This document shows, piece by piece, positions 35,072 through 46,163 of a DNA stretch of 64,000 nt; position 1 is the first letter of the stretch; the number at the start of each line of letters is the position of its first letter. The notes beneath the pieces are model-generated. The model made no database searches. It was not told the DNA's origin and saw only the letters and a program-made list of their open reading frames with translations. The stretch covers positions 19,917 through 83,916 of the forward strand of contig WRLF01000014.1 in NCBI GenBank assembly GCA_009777735.1. The letters are read 5' to 3'. The position numbers and the translations under genes were made by a program. The stretch is from Treponema sp. (GTDB lineage Bacteria; Spirochaetota; Spirochaetia; Treponematales; Breznakiellaceae).

Positions 35072-35120
35072 ACGCCTATTGACCAGACGGCGGGAAAGAC
35101 CGCGAAGGAGTGTTTTTCAC

Positions 35121-35639
35121 ATGCAAAGGAGATTAGGTTTGATTTTTGGCATTATTGGGGTAGCTTTTTTATTCCTGGGATGTTTTTCTACCGCTGTTCC
35201 GGCAGCGCCTATCAGTGACGGAATATCAGAATTAATTGTGCAAAGAGCCAATACGCGTTTTGCTTCAAATTTACCCATGAATGTATATTTAAACGGCGAA
35301 TTGCAGTTCTCAGTCGACAATGCGGAAAGCGGAAATGTTATGATTCCTAATGGCCAGCATACTGTCAATTTTACGATTGGCAGAATCGAAAGCGGTAATT
35401 TGGCGGTTACCGCCAATTCAAACCAAATCGCTGTTTTAGCGACACCGAAATCGGGGTTTTTCAGGAATACCATTAATTTAGTCACCGTTACCCGGTCAGA
35501 TGTATCAATACGCCCGGCTCAAAATGACGATGGCCTTGCAGGAGGTACTGATGCTGTTGGTGCAGGTTCCGGCGGTATGGGCGCTACATCGGCATCAACT
35601 ACCGGAGTTGGAGCCGCAGATGCCGGCGCTGTACAATAA
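35121..35639 (+). CDS. Small lipoprotein with a beta domain, paralogue of the next gene's N-terminus
   Basis: The ATG at 35121 is preferred (AAGGAG 10 bases before). 172 residues; signal with lipobox FLGC. The core (about 35-105) contains PMNVYLNGELQFS and MIPNGQHTVNF, and the Gly/Ala-rich tail (GGTDAVGAGSGGMGATSAS) is low complexity. The same motif recurs in the next protein as LRVILNGALIQN and IVPDGQHTLAV, so they share a domain. Function unknown. Confidence 0.7.
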   Translation: MQRRLGLIFGIIGVAFLFLGCFSTAVPAAPISDGISELIVQRANTRFASNLPMNVYLNGELQFSVDNAESGNVMIPNGQHTVNFTIGRIESGNLAVTANSNQIAVLATPKSGFFRNTINLVTVTRSDVSIRPAQNDDGLAGGTDAVGAGSGGMGATSASTTGVGAADAGAVQ

Positions 35640-35663
35640 AAATATTTTAATAAGGAGATTGTT

Positions 35664-36524
35664 ATGGTAAAAACCAAATATTATCTGCCCTTTTTTATCT
35701 TGGCTGCTCTGGTTATGGCTTCATGCTTAACATTGGGAAAACAAGATGTGCAGCAGCCAAGCGCGCAATTTTTTGGCAGCAATTTACAGGCGACACGGGG
35801 TGAATCGGAAATTATTTTAAACAGCCTGCCAAACAATGGCAGATTAAGGGTTATATTAAACGGCGCCTTGATTCAAAATATGCAACCTCAGGACAGGGTA
35901 AAAATAATTGTCCCCGACGGACAGCATACATTAGCTGTTGACTGGGAAACGAGAGATGATAGTAACAGAAACCTGACGGTAAACGGTGAGGCATTGCAAA
36001 TAAACGCCGCATCCATGCAGTATGTGTATAATATTACATTGCCTAATGTGACTTCCGGAATGATGATGATGGGCGTCAGGGTAAGATTGACTCCGGTCAG
36101 TGTAAATCCCCTGACCGGAAGGGCGGCTACCAGGGATTCCCAAACAATTGACGGGGCGATTATCAGGGCTTCTGAGTCTCTCATTCCCCGGCTGCCGCAG
36201 GGTGCAGCAGTAGCGGTTCTCCATGTTTCGGCAGGAGACGCGGAGACATCTTCATCTGCTCTTGATCAGCTGGAATTCCAGATTTCCGGTTCCAACCGGT
36301 TCAGGCCGGTCAACAGAAATCAACTTGACCTTATCCGGAATGAATTTGATCATCAAATGTCAGGCTGGGTGAGCGATGAATCGCAGCGATCAATTGCCCA
36401 GGGATTAGGGGCTGATTTTATTATTACCGGAAATGTTACCGGATCGGGGACGGCGCGTGCATTAACGCTCAGGGCCCTGAATGTGGAAACCGGGGTTTAC
36501 GAAATGGCAAGAGAGCCGTTTTAA
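35664..36524 (+). CDS. Lipoprotein with N-terminal paralogous beta domain and C-terminal CsgG/LpoB-like domain
   Basis: 286 residues; lipobox VMASC. The N-terminal part repeats the NG-QHT domain of its neighbour. From about residue 170 the pattern QGAAVAVLHVSAGD ... LDQLEFQISGSNRF ... DLIRNEF ... AQGLGADFIITGNVTG ... LRALNVETG resembles the alpha/beta fold of CsgG, HfaB and LpoB-type lipoproteins. A close relative lies at the right edge of the window (63648). Those families act at the outer membrane; a precise role is not inferable. Confidence 0.7.
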   Translation: MVKTKYYLPFFILAALVMASCLTLGKQDVQQPSAQFFGSNLQATRGESEIILNSLPNNGRLRVILNGALIQNMQPQDRVKIIVPDGQHTLAVDWETRDDSNRNLTVNGEALQINAASMQYVYNITLPNVTSGMMMMGVRVRLTPVSVNPLTGRAATRDSQTIDGAIIRASESLIPRLPQGAAVAVLHVSAGDAETSSSALDQLEFQISGSNRFRPVNRNQLDLIRNEFDHQMSGWVSDESQRSIAQGLGADFIITGNVTGSGTARALTLRALNVETGVYEMAREPF

Positions 36525-36761
36525 TAGTATTTCCGCCGGAGGTAAGCTGGCGGTATTCGGGCGTACAGCTTTAATTCAGGAGGGTGTTAGAGTGTAATGA
36601 ATTCCGGCAAACAGGATGATTATATTTAATCATGTAGTTTGCTGTATTGGCTGCTATTAAACCGCAGCTCTCATACCTTATATTAAGGTGCAATTTCAGT
36701 TTGACCTGGTCAAGCTAACAAAATGCCGGTGTATACCGGTTAAAATGCAAAGGAGTTTTCA
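36525..36761. other. Intergenic region with no gene recognised
   Basis: About 237 bases between two lipoprotein genes. I see short inverted repeats (for example CCGCC ... GGCGG near the start, CCGGT ... ACCGG near the end) but no convincing terminator, promoter with good spacing or small gene. The ribosome site for the next gene is at the end. Confidence 0.6.
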
Positions 36762-37307
36762 ATGAAAAACAAATTATTTTTCGTATTCACGCTTATTATT
36801 ATCACCGGTATGGTATTTGTAACTACCGGTTGTGTGTCCACCGAAACCGCAGGTGTCAGATTCTTTAATTACGGGGATTTTGGCGAACAAGTCCGTACAC
36901 CCGCAAAAGATTTTGAGACAGTTGGTCTTGTTTTTGCCGATGCTGAATTTGAAGTAAGCAGCAGGGGCAGGGGCAGCGTGGACGGTCAAATATTCACATA
37001 TCAAGCCCTGCTCAAGGAAGCTCAAAGGTTAAATGCAGATGCCATTATTAATGTAATAATTGACAGAAGAGTTATGACATCATCATCAACACAAGGCTCT
37101 ACCAGAACAGAAACATTCTATGGTTCAGCTCTTGCTATCAGGTACACAGCCACATTGAGAGAGAGCGGGTCCGTAGTATCCGGCAGCACCACTACTACAA
37201 CCGATCGTGTTTATATGAACTCAGGCGTGACCGGCGGCCAGATTGGCGGCGGCGGTTCAGTTACTCAGGAATCCGGCGGATTGGGCGGATTATTCGGCGG
37301 CAGATAG
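36762..37307 (+). CDS. Lipoprotein with YbjQ-like / heavy-metal-binding-like fold
   Basis: 181 residues; lipobox VTTGC after a clear signal peptide. The core has FETVGLVFADAEFEV, LLKEAQRLNADAIINVIID and SALAIRYT, a pattern close to the YbjQ/RcsF-related domain found in other lipoproteins. The C-terminus is Gly/Ser/Thr-rich (GGQIGGGGSVTQESGG). An AAGGAG site precedes it and a strong terminator follows. Confidence 0.7.
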   Translation: MKNKLFFVFTLIIITGMVFVTTGCVSTETAGVRFFNYGDFGEQVRTPAKDFETVGLVFADAEFEVSSRGRGSVDGQIFTYQALLKEAQRLNADAIINVIIDRRVMTSSSTQGSTRTETFYGSALAIRYTATLRESGSVVSGSTTTTTDRVYMNSGVTGGQIGGGGSVTQESGGLGGLFGGR

Positions 37308-37326
37308 TAAGTAACTCACCATTTAT

Positions 37327-37381
37327 TCCGCAAACCGCATGAATATTACATACAGATTTCTGCGGTTTGCGGATTTTTTTT
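37327..37381 (+). terminator. Rho-independent terminator
   Basis: A 13-bp perfect stem (37327-37339 against 37361-37373) with a 21-base loop and a run of eight T. Confidence 0.92.
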
Positions 37382-37416
37382 CCTGTTTCAAAATAAAAAC
37401 AAATTCAAATCGCGAG

Positions 37417-37445
37417 TTGACAAATATATAAATGACCGGTAGCAT
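37417..37445 (+). promoter_or_regulatory. Promoter of the symporter gene
   Basis: Perfect TTGACA at 37417-37422 and TAGCAT at 37440-37445, spacing 17; CAGGAG ribosome site follows. Confidence 0.65.
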
Positions 37446-37463
37446 TACCATCAGGAGTTTCTC

Positions 37464-39029
37464 ATGGTCATCAAGATAGTTCTTCTGTTATTGTTCTTTG
37501 CTGTAACCGTTTTTGTCGGGTTATATTTCAGAAAAAGAGCATCCAGTGTTAATGATTTTGTGCTGGCAGGGCGTAATGTCGGCCCCTGGCTTACGGCATT
37601 TGCTTACGGCACGGCTTATTTTTCTGCCGTTATTTTTGTCGGTTTTGCAGGTCAATTCGGCTGGCGTTTCGGTACTGCCGCTACATGGATTGGCCTTGGT
37701 AATGCGTTTATCGGTTGTCTAATGCCCTGGTTTATATTGGGACGGCGTACCAGGATTATAACAAACCACTTAAAAAGCGCCACCATGCCTGATTTTTTTG
37801 GTTCCCGGTTTTCATCAAATGCGTTAAAAATCGGAGCATCAATAATAATATTCATATTTTTAATCCCCTATACCGCATCATTGTACAACGGGCTTTCCCG
37901 CCTTTTCCAAATGGCATTTGATATCCCGTTTGAATACTGTATTATTGCCATGGGTATATTAACTGCGATTTTTGTTGTTGCCGGCGGATATGTAGCATCT
38001 GTTGTCAATAATTTTATACAAGGCATGATCATGTTAACAGGTATCGTGCTTATAATAGCCATTGTCTTAAAAAATAACGGCGGCTTTATGGCAGCGATTG
38101 AAGGTATGGCAAGAATAGGCGAAAACGATTCGAATGTTATTCCCGGTGTATTTACATCATTCTTTGGTCCCCGGCCTTTGGATCTTTTGGGGGTAGTGAT
38201 CCTTACTTCTTTGGGAACTTGGGGATTGCCTCAAATGGTTGGAAGGTTTTATTCATTAAAAAATGAAAACATGATAACAAAAGGCGCAATTGTTTCCACG
38301 GTTTTTGCTCTTTTTATTGCCGGCGGCTCTTATTTCCTTGGCAGCTTTGGCAGGCTGTATGAAAGTAAACTAATAGAAAATGGTGCCATAGACGGCGCTA
38401 ACATCGCTTTTGATGCCATAATACCGACTATCCTGTCGGGAATGAGTGATGTAATGATAGGTTTGGTAATTGTATTGGTGTTTGCGGCTTCTATTTCTAC
38501 CCTTGCATCTCTCGTCATGACTTCTGCATCGACTTTAACGCTGGATTTTTTAAAAGGAAATATCATTAAAATCATGAGCGATAAAAAACAGCTTGTTATT
38601 ATCCGTATATTAATCGTGGTATTTATCGCTATATCTTCTGCCATTGCCATCGTTCAGGTAAATTCGCGTATTACCTTTATCGCCCAGCTCATGGGGATCT
38701 CCTGGGGGGCCCTTGCCGGGTCATTCCTTGCTCCCTTCCTTTACGGATTATACTGGAAGCGCACAACGAAGGCGGCGGTATGGTGCAGTTTTTTATTCAG
38801 CACCATCGTTATGACTCTCAACATCTTTTTCAGAAGCACATTCCCGGCGTTGTTACAGTCACCCATTAACGCAGGGGCTTTTACCATGCTTGCCGGTCTG
38901 ATTATTGTGCCGGCGGTAAGTTTGATTAGTAAAGCGCCTGACAAAAATACAGTGGATCAATGCTTCTCCTGTTATGACGAAGTGGTTAGCGTGCGGGTAC
39001 GGGACGCTTTGGGGAGTGAGGACTCTTAA
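37464..39029 (+). CDS. Sodium:solute symporter (SSS family)
   Basis: A 521-residue carrier with about 13 predicted spans and the SSS look (FVLAGRNVGPWLTAFAYGTAYFSAV at the start; FVVAGGYVASVVNNFIQG; FAASISTLASLVMTSASTLT which resembles the sodium-binding region). Substrates of the family include proline, pantothenate and sugars; not deducible here. It stands alone, convergent with the YibE/F gene, the stops being 1 base apart. Confidence 0.88.
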   Translation: MVIKIVLLLLFFAVTVFVGLYFRKRASSVNDFVLAGRNVGPWLTAFAYGTAYFSAVIFVGFAGQFGWRFGTAATWIGLGNAFIGCLMPWFILGRRTRIITNHLKSATMPDFFGSRFSSNALKIGASIIIFIFLIPYTASLYNGLSRLFQMAFDIPFEYCIIAMGILTAIFVVAGGYVASVVNNFIQGMIMLTGIVLIIAIVLKNNGGFMAAIEGMARIGENDSNVIPGVFTSFFGPRPLDLLGVVILTSLGTWGLPQMVGRFYSLKNENMITKGAIVSTVFALFIAGGSYFLGSFGRLYESKLIENGAIDGANIAFDAIIPTILSGMSDVMIGLVIVLVFAASISTLASLVMTSASTLTLDFLKGNIIKIMSDKKQLVIIRILIVVFIAISSAIAIVQVNSRITFIAQLMGISWGALAGSFLAPFLYGLYWKRTTKAAVWCSFLFSTIVMTLNIFFRSTFPALLQSPINAGAFTMLAGLIIVPAVSLISKAPDKNTVDQCFSCYDEVVSVRVRDALGSEDS

Positions 39030-39030
39030 G

Positions 39031-40269
39031 TCAGTTTTTTTTCTCTTTATTCAGATAAAACACAGTGCTGAAAAAAGCGGTCAGCGGCAATGCTGAAAGA
39101 ATGCCGAAACTGCCGGCGAGTGCCTGCAGAATTTCCACGATGATCATTTCCCTGTTGAACAATTCCAAAAGGGAATTGCTGTACACGCTTATTATTAATA
39201 CTACCGATAGTGAACTGCCGATATACGCAAGAATTAATGTATTTGCCATGGAACCCATTATATCGCGGCCGATATTCAGGCCCGAACGGAAAAGGGTTTC
39301 AAATTTTATTGTTCCGGCTTTTTCTTTTATTTCCCATAATGAAGAAGCTATTGACATGGCGACATCCATAATCGCGCCCATCGCGCCGATAATTATACCG
39401 CCAAAAATGACGGCCTTAAGATTAATGGGAGTTGCAACAGGAAGTGATGCCAAATACCGTGAATGTTCATCAACAACACCGGTTAAAAGCAATATCCTGT
39501 CCATAATAACAGTTATTATTCCTGCGATTAATATACCGCTGATGCAGCCAATTGCCGCAGCAAGGGATTTTTTGTTATATCCCATTACCAGTACCAAGGT
39601 CATTAATGTGGTATATACACATATCAGTATTGCCATTATATAAATGTTTTTTCCCGAAAGTATGGACGGAATAAATACGGCAAAAACAGCTGCGCAGGTT
39701 AAACAAAGGGAAAGAATGGTATTAAATCCCTTTTTACCGCCAAATAAGATAACGCATAGAATAAATAACGCTCCCAAAATAATTAGCTGGTTTATTTTTT
39801 CATATCCGTTAAAAAACCATTCTTCGTTATTAAAACTGATCAACAGAACAGAATTACCTTTTTTTATTTCTATTACCGGAAGGTTTAAAAAACTGACTAA
39901 ATTTTGTGAAGCTGTTATTATTTCACCTTTATACGGCCCGCTTTTTATTTGCGCCTCAAAAATAATTCTTTCTCCCATCAGGGGTAAAAAATCATCAAAA
40001 TCGTTAAAATCATCGAAATCAAAATGTTCATCATAATGTTCATCATAATCGTCAAAATCATCAAATTCACCAAATTCACCAAATTCGTCCAACAGGTTAA
40101 ATTGACTGTCAGGCTGAACCCGTTCAGTTATTTCCAGCACTTTGGCTCTTACATGTGTCTGAGAATCATCCTGAAAGACAAAAAGACCTGAAACTGCCAT
40201 TCTGTGTCCGATAAAAACAAACAGCACTGCGATAATAACCGTTGCAAGATAGGAAATACTTATTTTCAT
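39031..40269 (-). CDS. YibE/F-family membrane protein with acidic low-complexity insert
   Basis: 412 residues: signal/TM1, an extracytoplasmic region, then about seven further spans with the motif ILFGGKKGFNTILSL and MGAIMDVAMSIASSL typical of YibE/F. Residues 61-94 are a run of Asp/Glu/Phe/Tyr units (EFGEFGEFDDFDDYDEHYD and so on), coded by imperfect trinucleotide repeats. The family is thought to be a transporter but is uncharacterised. Its start overlaps the ATPase stop as ATGA. Confidence 0.75.
   Translation of the reverse strand: MKISISYLATVIIAVLFVFIGHRMAVSGLFVFQDDSQTHVRAKVLEITERVQPDSQFNLLDEFGEFGEFDDFDDYDEHYDEHFDFDDFNDFDDFLPLMGERIIFEAQIKSGPYKGEIITASQNLVSFLNLPVIEIKKGNSVLLISFNNEEWFFNGYEKINQLIILGALFILCVILFGGKKGFNTILSLCLTCAAVFAVFIPSILSGKNIYIMAILICVYTTLMTLVLVMGYNKKSLAAAIGCISGILIAGIITVIMDRILLLTGVVDEHSRYLASLPVATPINLKAVIFGGIIIGAMGAIMDVAMSIASSLWEIKEKAGTIKFETLFRSGLNIGRDIMGSMANTLILAYIGSSLSVVLIISVYSNSLLELFNREMIIVEILQALAGSFGILSALPLTAFFSTVFYLNKEKKN
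39988..40089. repeat. Trinucleotide-based acidic repeat within the YibE/F gene
   Basis: Imperfect repeats of TCA/TCG/TTC-type triplets (plus-strand view) that encode the acidic-aromatic tract. In-frame unit changes would alter the length of the tract without a frameshift. Confidence 0.6.
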
Positions 40270-41285
40270 TGCGCCTTCAAAGGGGAAGAAAAATTATGGC
40301 AGCGTACGGTATGGCTTGCCGTAACCTGAACCGCCGGGGGTTCTTGCGAAAAACAGCGTTCCGTTGCCTGGGGGCAGCGCTGTGCGAAAGCGCAATGAGC
40401 TTTTGCGTGAAGGCAGGGCAGGGCGTTTTCTTCAGTAGTTGGTACATGAGGTTTCAACTCCCAGGACTTCATCCCTGTAGCAGAAGCAAACAGCATCCTG
40501 GTATACGGGTGGCAGCCTTCATACATGAGGCTTGCAGCAGGCGCTTCTTCCACGAGTTTGCCCGAATACATTACCCCGATGCGGTCGCAGAAATAACATG
40601 CAACTTTCAGGTCATGGGCAATGAACAGAAATGACATTGTACGGTTGTCTGCGATTCTTTTTTCACGGATGTCAAGCAGCAGGTTTAATATTTGCGATTG
40701 AATCGAAACGTCAAGCGCCGATACTACTTCATCGCAGATGAGCAGTTCCGGCTGCGGAAGCAGGCTTCGCGCGATGGAGATGCGCTGGCGCTGTCCGCCG
40801 GAAAATTCTGACGGGCGTTTGTCCAGGTCTGTTGCGGCAAGGCCGACTTCCTCAAGGGCGGCAGCGGCTTTTTCCTTTAACTGTTTTTCCTTTCGGAGTG
40901 TCCCCTGATGCCGTAACCCGGATATCAGCACTTCGCAGATACTCATACGGGGATTTAACGAACGAGCCGGGTCCTGAAAAACATACTTTACCTTTTGCCG
41001 GTATGCCTTAAGTTCTTCTTTTTGAAGCGATGGTATATCAACTTCGCCGTTTTCTCCATTGTACCGGATTGTGCCGCTGTCGGCCTCATACATCCGTACC
41101 AGCAGACGCGCCGTTGTGGTTTTACCGCATCCTGACTCGCCGACAAGTCCGTATGTTTCGTTTTTCCCGATGGTAAATGATATGCCGTTGACGGCATTGA
41201 CAAACCGTCCGAAACGGGCAAAAAAACCCGCTTCAAGGTTAAAGCTTTTATGCAGATCTGAAATGGTTAACAGCGGTGTGTGCAT
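40266..41285 (-). CDS. Orphan oligopeptide-type ABC transporter ATPase (OppF-like)
   Basis: 339 residues with Walker A GESGCGKTT, signature FSGGQRQRI, Walker B LLICDEVVSALDVS and a C-terminal Cys-rich region (CPQATERCF) typical of the OppF/DppF group. The permease, binding protein and the partner OppD ATPase are not next to it; they would have to be elsewhere. ATGA overlap with the YibE/F gene suggests the two are co-expressed. Confidence 0.85.
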   Translation of the reverse strand: MHTPLLTISDLHKSFNLEAGFFARFGRFVNAVNGISFTIGKNETYGLVGESGCGKTTTARLLVRMYEADSGTIRYNGENGEVDIPSLQKEELKAYRQKVKYVFQDPARSLNPRMSICEVLISGLRHQGTLRKEKQLKEKAAAALEEVGLAATDLDKRPSEFSGGQRQRISIARSLLPQPELLICDEVVSALDVSIQSQILNLLLDIREKRIADNRTMSFLFIAHDLKVACYFCDRIGVMYSGKLVEEAPAASLMYEGCHPYTRMLFASATGMKSWELKPHVPTTEENALPCLHAKAHCAFAQRCPQATERCFSQEPPAVQVTASHTVRCHNFSSPLKAQ

Positions 41286-41333
41286 TAAAGTAATGTTATC
41301 AGGTTTTTTGGTATTAATCCATACATAATTTGA

Positions 41334-44300
41334 TTAAAATTCCCGGCTCCTTATATTTTCCATAACTTCAACGGCGGCGTCATAATCCATTACCAGCACG
41401 GCGTCTTTAATTTTTTCGATTACTTCTTTCAGCGGGCCTTCCGGATTGAATGCATTGAGGCTTTTTATTCCTTCATCTATTGCGGAAAAATCCGTTTCGG
41501 TAAAAGCGGCTTCCAGTTGATCAAAAATGGGAAGCAGTGCCTTTGCCAGTTCAGGTGTCACTTCCGGCGCGCCATGCAGCTTCTGCGTTTTTTCCGCAAA
41601 CGCTTCTTCAAGTTTTTCACGCAGAACACTCAGCCTTTCCAGAAATGCCGGCAGATGATCGGCGCAGAAAGATATATCATCATTATTGGCCGCATTTTCA
41701 AGTTCAAGCGCCAGGGCGGAAAGCTCTGCGGCGCCTATGCCGGTTAAAGAACCTTTCATGCTGTGCGCTTCAATGGTAAAGCCGCGCATATTCGCAGATG
41801 ATAAAAATTTATTTAAGTTTTTATCGCATTTTTCAATTTCTTTTATCGCTAATTTAAGGGATTTTTCGTAAACATCCCGCTGGCCCGAAACCATATCCAA
41901 CCCTGTCCGTATCGAAAGCCCTTCAATGGATTCTATCTTTTGCCAAAATGTATCTGCTGTCATAACCAACGCTTCAGTCCTGCCCGCATCAGGCAGTATT
42001 CCCGGCATTTTGATGCATTTTTCTGCGGGCAGCCAACGAATGAGCATATTATTGAATAATGCCTTTACTATGGGTTTTGTAAGCACATCATTCATGCCGG
42101 CGGCAAGAAATTCATCCTTTGCGTCTGCTATGGCGTTGGCGGTAAGCGCTATTATTGGTACGGTAATACCGGATGCGCGGATGATCTTTGAAGTTTCCAC
42201 GCCGTCCAGCTCGGGCATCATGTGATCCATAAACACAAGGTCATATTGTTTTTGCATAATCATCTCAATTGCCTGTCTGCCGGATACGGCTGTATCTGCG
42301 TTTATTTGACTAAGCTGTAAGAGTCCGCAGGCCACATTCAAATTGATTGTATTGTCATCAACTACCAGCACATTTGCATCAGGCGCAAGTATGGTAATTT
42401 CGTTTTTTCTGTTGTCTTTGCGAATCTGTGTCTCATCACCTAAAATTTTGGGAATTGTAACATGGAATACCGACCCCTTACCGTATTCGCTTTCTACCCG
42501 TATATCGCCGCCCATTTCATCTATCAGAGATTTGGCGATTGACAGACCAAGGCCTGATCCCTCTTTACTGCGGGTTCTTTGCATATCAACTTGTGTAAAA
42601 ACATTAAAAAGCACCGGGATGTCATTTTCCGAAATGCCTATACCGGAGTCGCTGATGTCAAATTCGATATTTGCATCCGTGGCTCTGACATTTAACCGCA
42701 CAAAACCTTCGTTGGTAAATTTAACTGCATTGCCGAGTAAATTAAGGAGTACCTGTCTCAACCGGACATCATCCCCGTACAGGCAGCCGGGAAGTTCTCC
42801 TTCTGTTAACAAAGTGAATGATAATGTTTTGTTTTTTATCAGAAAAACCACCTGTGAATTGATATTTTCAAGAAACACAGGAAAATCGAAATGTACATTC
42901 ACCAGTTCAAGCCTGTCAGCCTGTATTTTGGAAAAATCCAATATATCATTAATTAAATTCAAAAGTGCCATGGCGGATACATGTATATCATGTGCATAGC
43001 TCATGTGGCGGCCGCAGGTTTGATTTTGAATGTTCGGGCTTTCTGAAAGGAGCAGTTCGGACATGCCAATTATGGCGTTCATGGGAGTTCGGATTTCATG
43101 GCTCATTGCGGCCAAAAAATCTGATTTTGCCTGATTTGCTTTCTCAGCGGCTTCCCGTGCCAGGCGCCGTTCGGATCCGGATATGGCAAGGGCCATTAAA
43201 TCGGCAAGGGAAGAAGCAAAATTTTGCTCTTCTATCAGCCATTCACGTTTTGAGGGATATTTTTCACAGCGGTCCTGTTCCAAACAAACAACCCCGGTCA
43301 GCTTGCCGTCTATACGTATGGGAACATCAATCATTGCGCATGACTTTGGGGCATAAAATTCCAGCAAGTCCGAAAGTATTGGGGATGTACTGACATCTTC
43401 TGTGACAATCAGACGTTCGGTTTCAAGTAGTCTTCTGTATTCTTTGCGGTTTGATATATCAAAATCGTCCTGCAAATAATATTCACCGGTAGAATTCTCA
43501 TAACAAGAGATACTTTTAAGCTTGTTTCCATCATTTAAAAAACTCCATATACCCACCCGGGAGACATCCAGAATATCGCACCCTTCACGCGCTATCATTT
43601 CTGCGGCATCTTTTAAAAATCCGGCGGAAATTGTAGGCGACATGGTTATTTTTGACAATGTCCTGCTTAATTTTTTGGCGTATTCATAGCCGGATGCTTC
43701 TGCTTCAAGCCTGGTAATATCCCGTAAATCCTTTGTATATCCAACAACAAGAAAATCCGTTTTGTAATTTACCCTTACCAAAGTGACTTCTGCGGGTAAT
43801 GGTGTACCATCAGGCATTTGATGCATCCAGAAAGAAACACATGTCCCTTCGTCAAATGCCTTGTTTACCATCAATACTGCCTTTTTTTCGGATCGCTCAC
43901 CGTCCGGCTGGTATTCGGGCGAGCAGTCATTAATAAACCTCTCTATATACTCCTGTTTATCATTAAAACCATAAAGTTTTACCGCCGCTTCATTACAATC
44001 AATCGTATTAAGATTTCTGTCCCATAGCTGGGTGCACAGCGGGGATGTATCCAGCATGAGCATTGCCTGTTCATGGGTTTTTTTTGATGTTTCTTCCATC
44101 AGTTTACGATCCGTAATATCTATCCCAACTCCCAAAAGGCCGACTGCTTTGCCATTCAGGATCAGAGGTGCTTTGGTTATTTCCATGGCTCTGCTGGATC
44201 CATCAGAGGAATTATACCAGCTTTCTGTTGTGATGATATTTTTTTCATATAATGCCCTGTGATCCGCTTCATAAATCCACGGAACTGTAGTGCTGTCATA

Positions 44301-46163
44301 AAAGATTATTTCTTCAAATTTTTTACCGATGAGCTGTTTTTCGCTGAGTTTAGCTTCTTCCAAAAACCGGCTGTTACAGCTTGTATACCGGTTACTAAGG
44401 TCTTTGGTAAAAACCACTGCGGGAATTGAATTATATATAGCGGAAAGAATAACCGCCTGCTCAGAGATAGTTTTTCTTTTTTTTACATCCCTTATATAGA
44501 AAATTGTAAGTAATAAAAACATTATAATTAATAAAATGGTAATACCTATTATCAGGAATTCCCGTTCCTGCGCTACTTTAACCCGATAGTCATAGGTTTT
44601 GCGCAGCCATTGTCCCGATATTGTTCTGACATTAATTAATTCAAGAGCTTTGTCAACAATGGATGCCAAAACTGCTGCATCTTTATTAAATCCGAATGAA
44701 GGCTCTATACTGTTATCAAATAAAAAATTTACTTTATATCCCGGCAGCTCCCTGAAATTAGTTAAATTTAAAATCCTGAACCCGGTAGTCATCACCATAT
44801 CTACTTCATCATTTGTCAGTGCTTCAAAAGCCTCATTATGGTCGTCATATTCAATCGTGTTTTTGTGATCCGGAAACCACCGGTGAAAAAATTCAGATGA
44901 TACTGTGTTCCGTTTTAACCCTATTTTCACCGATAAAATTTCATTTATGTTTATATTGTGATGTTCAATTTTTGATATAAGGGCTGATTGATCGGTAAAA
45001 TAAGCGGTGTTTGGCCATAAAAAACGGCCTTCCCGTTCCGGCGAACGTATTAGTTCTGAAATAATCAGCGCTTCACCTTCCTCAACCATTCTCAGCAGTT
45101 CGGGCCATTTTGTATATTGGTCATTGATACGCTTAAATTCCAGTCCTGAATATGATTTTACTTCCTGGAGTATGTCATAACTCAAACCCTGCCATGCGTT
45201 TTCTCTGGAATTATAGAAACTTATGGGATAATTATCATATTCGGCTGCGTAAGGTATAACGGGGTTTTTATTCACGAATTCAAGTTCTTCCTCTGTTAGC
45301 CGTAATAAAAATTTATTACGTGTATATTCCCAATGGCCTTTCGTGTACAGATCGTTTAAGTAATGGATAGCACCGTTTTCCAGCGCTTTTTGCATAACAG
45401 AGATAATCGGCGCAAGTTCGGAGTTTTGCGATGAAAGTGAAACTGTGCTGTATATTAACGGTAAAAAAATTGTTGTTACAATATCATCGTATATGTCAAA
45501 AATTGCCAAATTGGGACTTTCAGCAACAAGTGCGTCTATTTCTCCGCTTTTCAAAAGATCATATGCTTCAATATATTCATCTATTAAAACAGGTATAAAT
45601 GCGTCGAGTGCTTTTGACATGACATCATCAACGGTCGTTGTTCCTGCAAGAAGCGCATATCGCGGCAGCCGTGTTTGCTTAATTTCAATAATGGGCAGAC
45701 TGTCATTAAGCCGTATATATTCGACTGAACGCTGAGCTATGGCATCAGTCATAAAATACATTTGCCGGCGTTCATCCGTTGCCGTTAATTCACCGGTAAA
45801 ATCTATTTCGCCGTTATTAAGTCCTTCAAGTAATTCTTCCCATGTAAATAATCCGGGTACAAATGGAATCCCGAACAAACCGGTCAGCCATTCGCTGTAA
45901 AGTGCCGCAAAACCTTTTATATTACTGTTTTCATAGCTGATAAATGCCTCGGTTCCGGGCAGCATCCCATAAACAAAAAAATCTGTTTTTTCACGAAGCG
46001 CATCTATTGCCTTTATTTCATCATATGTTACACCGGGAATATCGCGAAACGAGGAAAAAAAACCCTTGCCATACCGCTGTGAATTGCCGTTATTATCGCA
46101 GCATGATAACGCAAAAAAAATTATCAATGAAAAAAACAAAACATGCAATATTTTTTTGTTCAT
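41334..46163 (-). CDS. Large hybrid sensor histidine kinase with two solute-binding domains, PAS, GAF, receiver and Hpt domains
   Basis: 1609 residues. A signal with a lipobox-like ALSCC starts the protein; residues about 40-295 and 300-535 look like two periplasmic solute-binding (SBP-3-like) domains. One TM follows (around 545-570), then PAS domains (about 575-820), a GAF-like domain, a HisKA with SHEIRTP (His1022), an ATPase domain with [10 protein letters not shown], a receiver with phosphoacceptor Asp1313 ([13 protein letters not shown]), and an Hpt domain with His1467 (AHSMKGS). Such phosphorelays pass phosphate His-Asp-His-Asp. Its start overlaps the HD-GYP regulator gene as ATGA, making the regulator the natural last target. 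Confidence 0.88.
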   Translation of the reverse strand: MNKKILHVLFFSLIIFFALSCCDNNGNSQRYGKGFFSSFRDIPGVTYDEIKAIDALREKTDFFVYGMLPGTEAFISYENSNIKGFAALYSEWLTGLFGIPFVPGLFTWEELLEGLNNGEIDFTGELTATDERRQMYFMTDAIAQRSVEYIRLNDSLPIIEIKQTRLPRYALLAGTTTVDDVMSKALDAFIPVLIDEYIEAYDLLKSGEIDALVAESPNLAIFDIYDDIVTTIFLPLIYSTVSLSSQNSELAPIISVMQKALENGAIHYLNDLYTKGHWEYTRNKFLLRLTEEELEFVNKNPVIPYAAEYDNYPISFYNSRENAWQGLSYDILQEVKSYSGLEFKRINDQYTKWPELLRMVEEGEALIISELIRSPEREGRFLWPNTAYFTDQSALISKIEHHNININEILSVKIGLKRNTVSSEFFHRWFPDHKNTIEYDDHNEAFEALTNDEVDMVMTTGFRILNLTNFRELPGYKVNFLFDNSIEPSFGFNKDAAVLASIVDKALELINVRTISGQWLRKTYDYRVKVAQEREFLIIGITILLIIMFLLLTIFYIRDVKKRKTISEQAVILSAIYNSIPAVVFTKDLSNRYTSCNSRFLEEAKLSEKQLIGKKFEEIIFYDSTTVPWIYEADHRALYEKNIITTESWYNSSDGSSRAMEITKAPLILNGKAVGLLGVGIDITDRKLMEETSKKTHEQAMLMLDTSPLCTQLWDRNLNTIDCNEAAVKLYGFNDKQEYIERFINDCSPEYQPDGERSEKKAVLMVNKAFDEGTCVSFWMHQMPDGTPLPAEVTLVRVNYKTDFLVVGYTKDLRDITRLEAEASGYEYAKKLSRTLSKITMSPTISAGFLKDAAEMIAREGCDILDVSRVGIWSFLNDGNKLKSISCYENSTGEYYLQDDFDISNRKEYRRLLETERLIVTEDVSTSPILSDLLEFYAPKSCAMIDVPIRIDGKLTGVVCLEQDRCEKYPSKREWLIEEQNFASSLADLMALAISGSERRLAREAAEKANQAKSDFLAAMSHEIRTPMNAIIGMSELLLSESPNIQNQTCGRHMSYAHDIHVSAMALLNLINDILDFSKIQADRLELVNVHFDFPVFLENINSQVVFLIKNKTLSFTLLTEGELPGCLYGDDVRLRQVLLNLLGNAVKFTNEGFVRLNVRATDANIEFDISDSGIGISENDIPVLFNVFTQVDMQRTRSKEGSGLGLSIAKSLIDEMGGDIRVESEYGKGSVFHVTIPKILGDETQIRKDNRKNEITILAPDANVLVVDDNTINLNVACGLLQLSQINADTAVSGRQAIEMIMQKQYDLVFMDHMMPELDGVETSKIIRASGITVPIIALTANAIADAKDEFLAAGMNDVLTKPIVKALFNNMLIRWLPAEKCIKMPGILPDAGRTEALVMTADTFWQKIESIEGLSIRTGLDMVSGQRDVYEKSLKLAIKEIEKCDKNLNKFLSSANMRGFTIEAHSMKGSLTGIGAAELSALALELENAANNDDISFCADHLPAFLERLSVLREKLEEAFAEKTQKLHGAPEVTPELAKALLPIFDQLEAAFTETDFSAIDEGIKSLNAFNPEGPLKEVIEKIKDAVLVMDYDAAVEVMENIRSREF

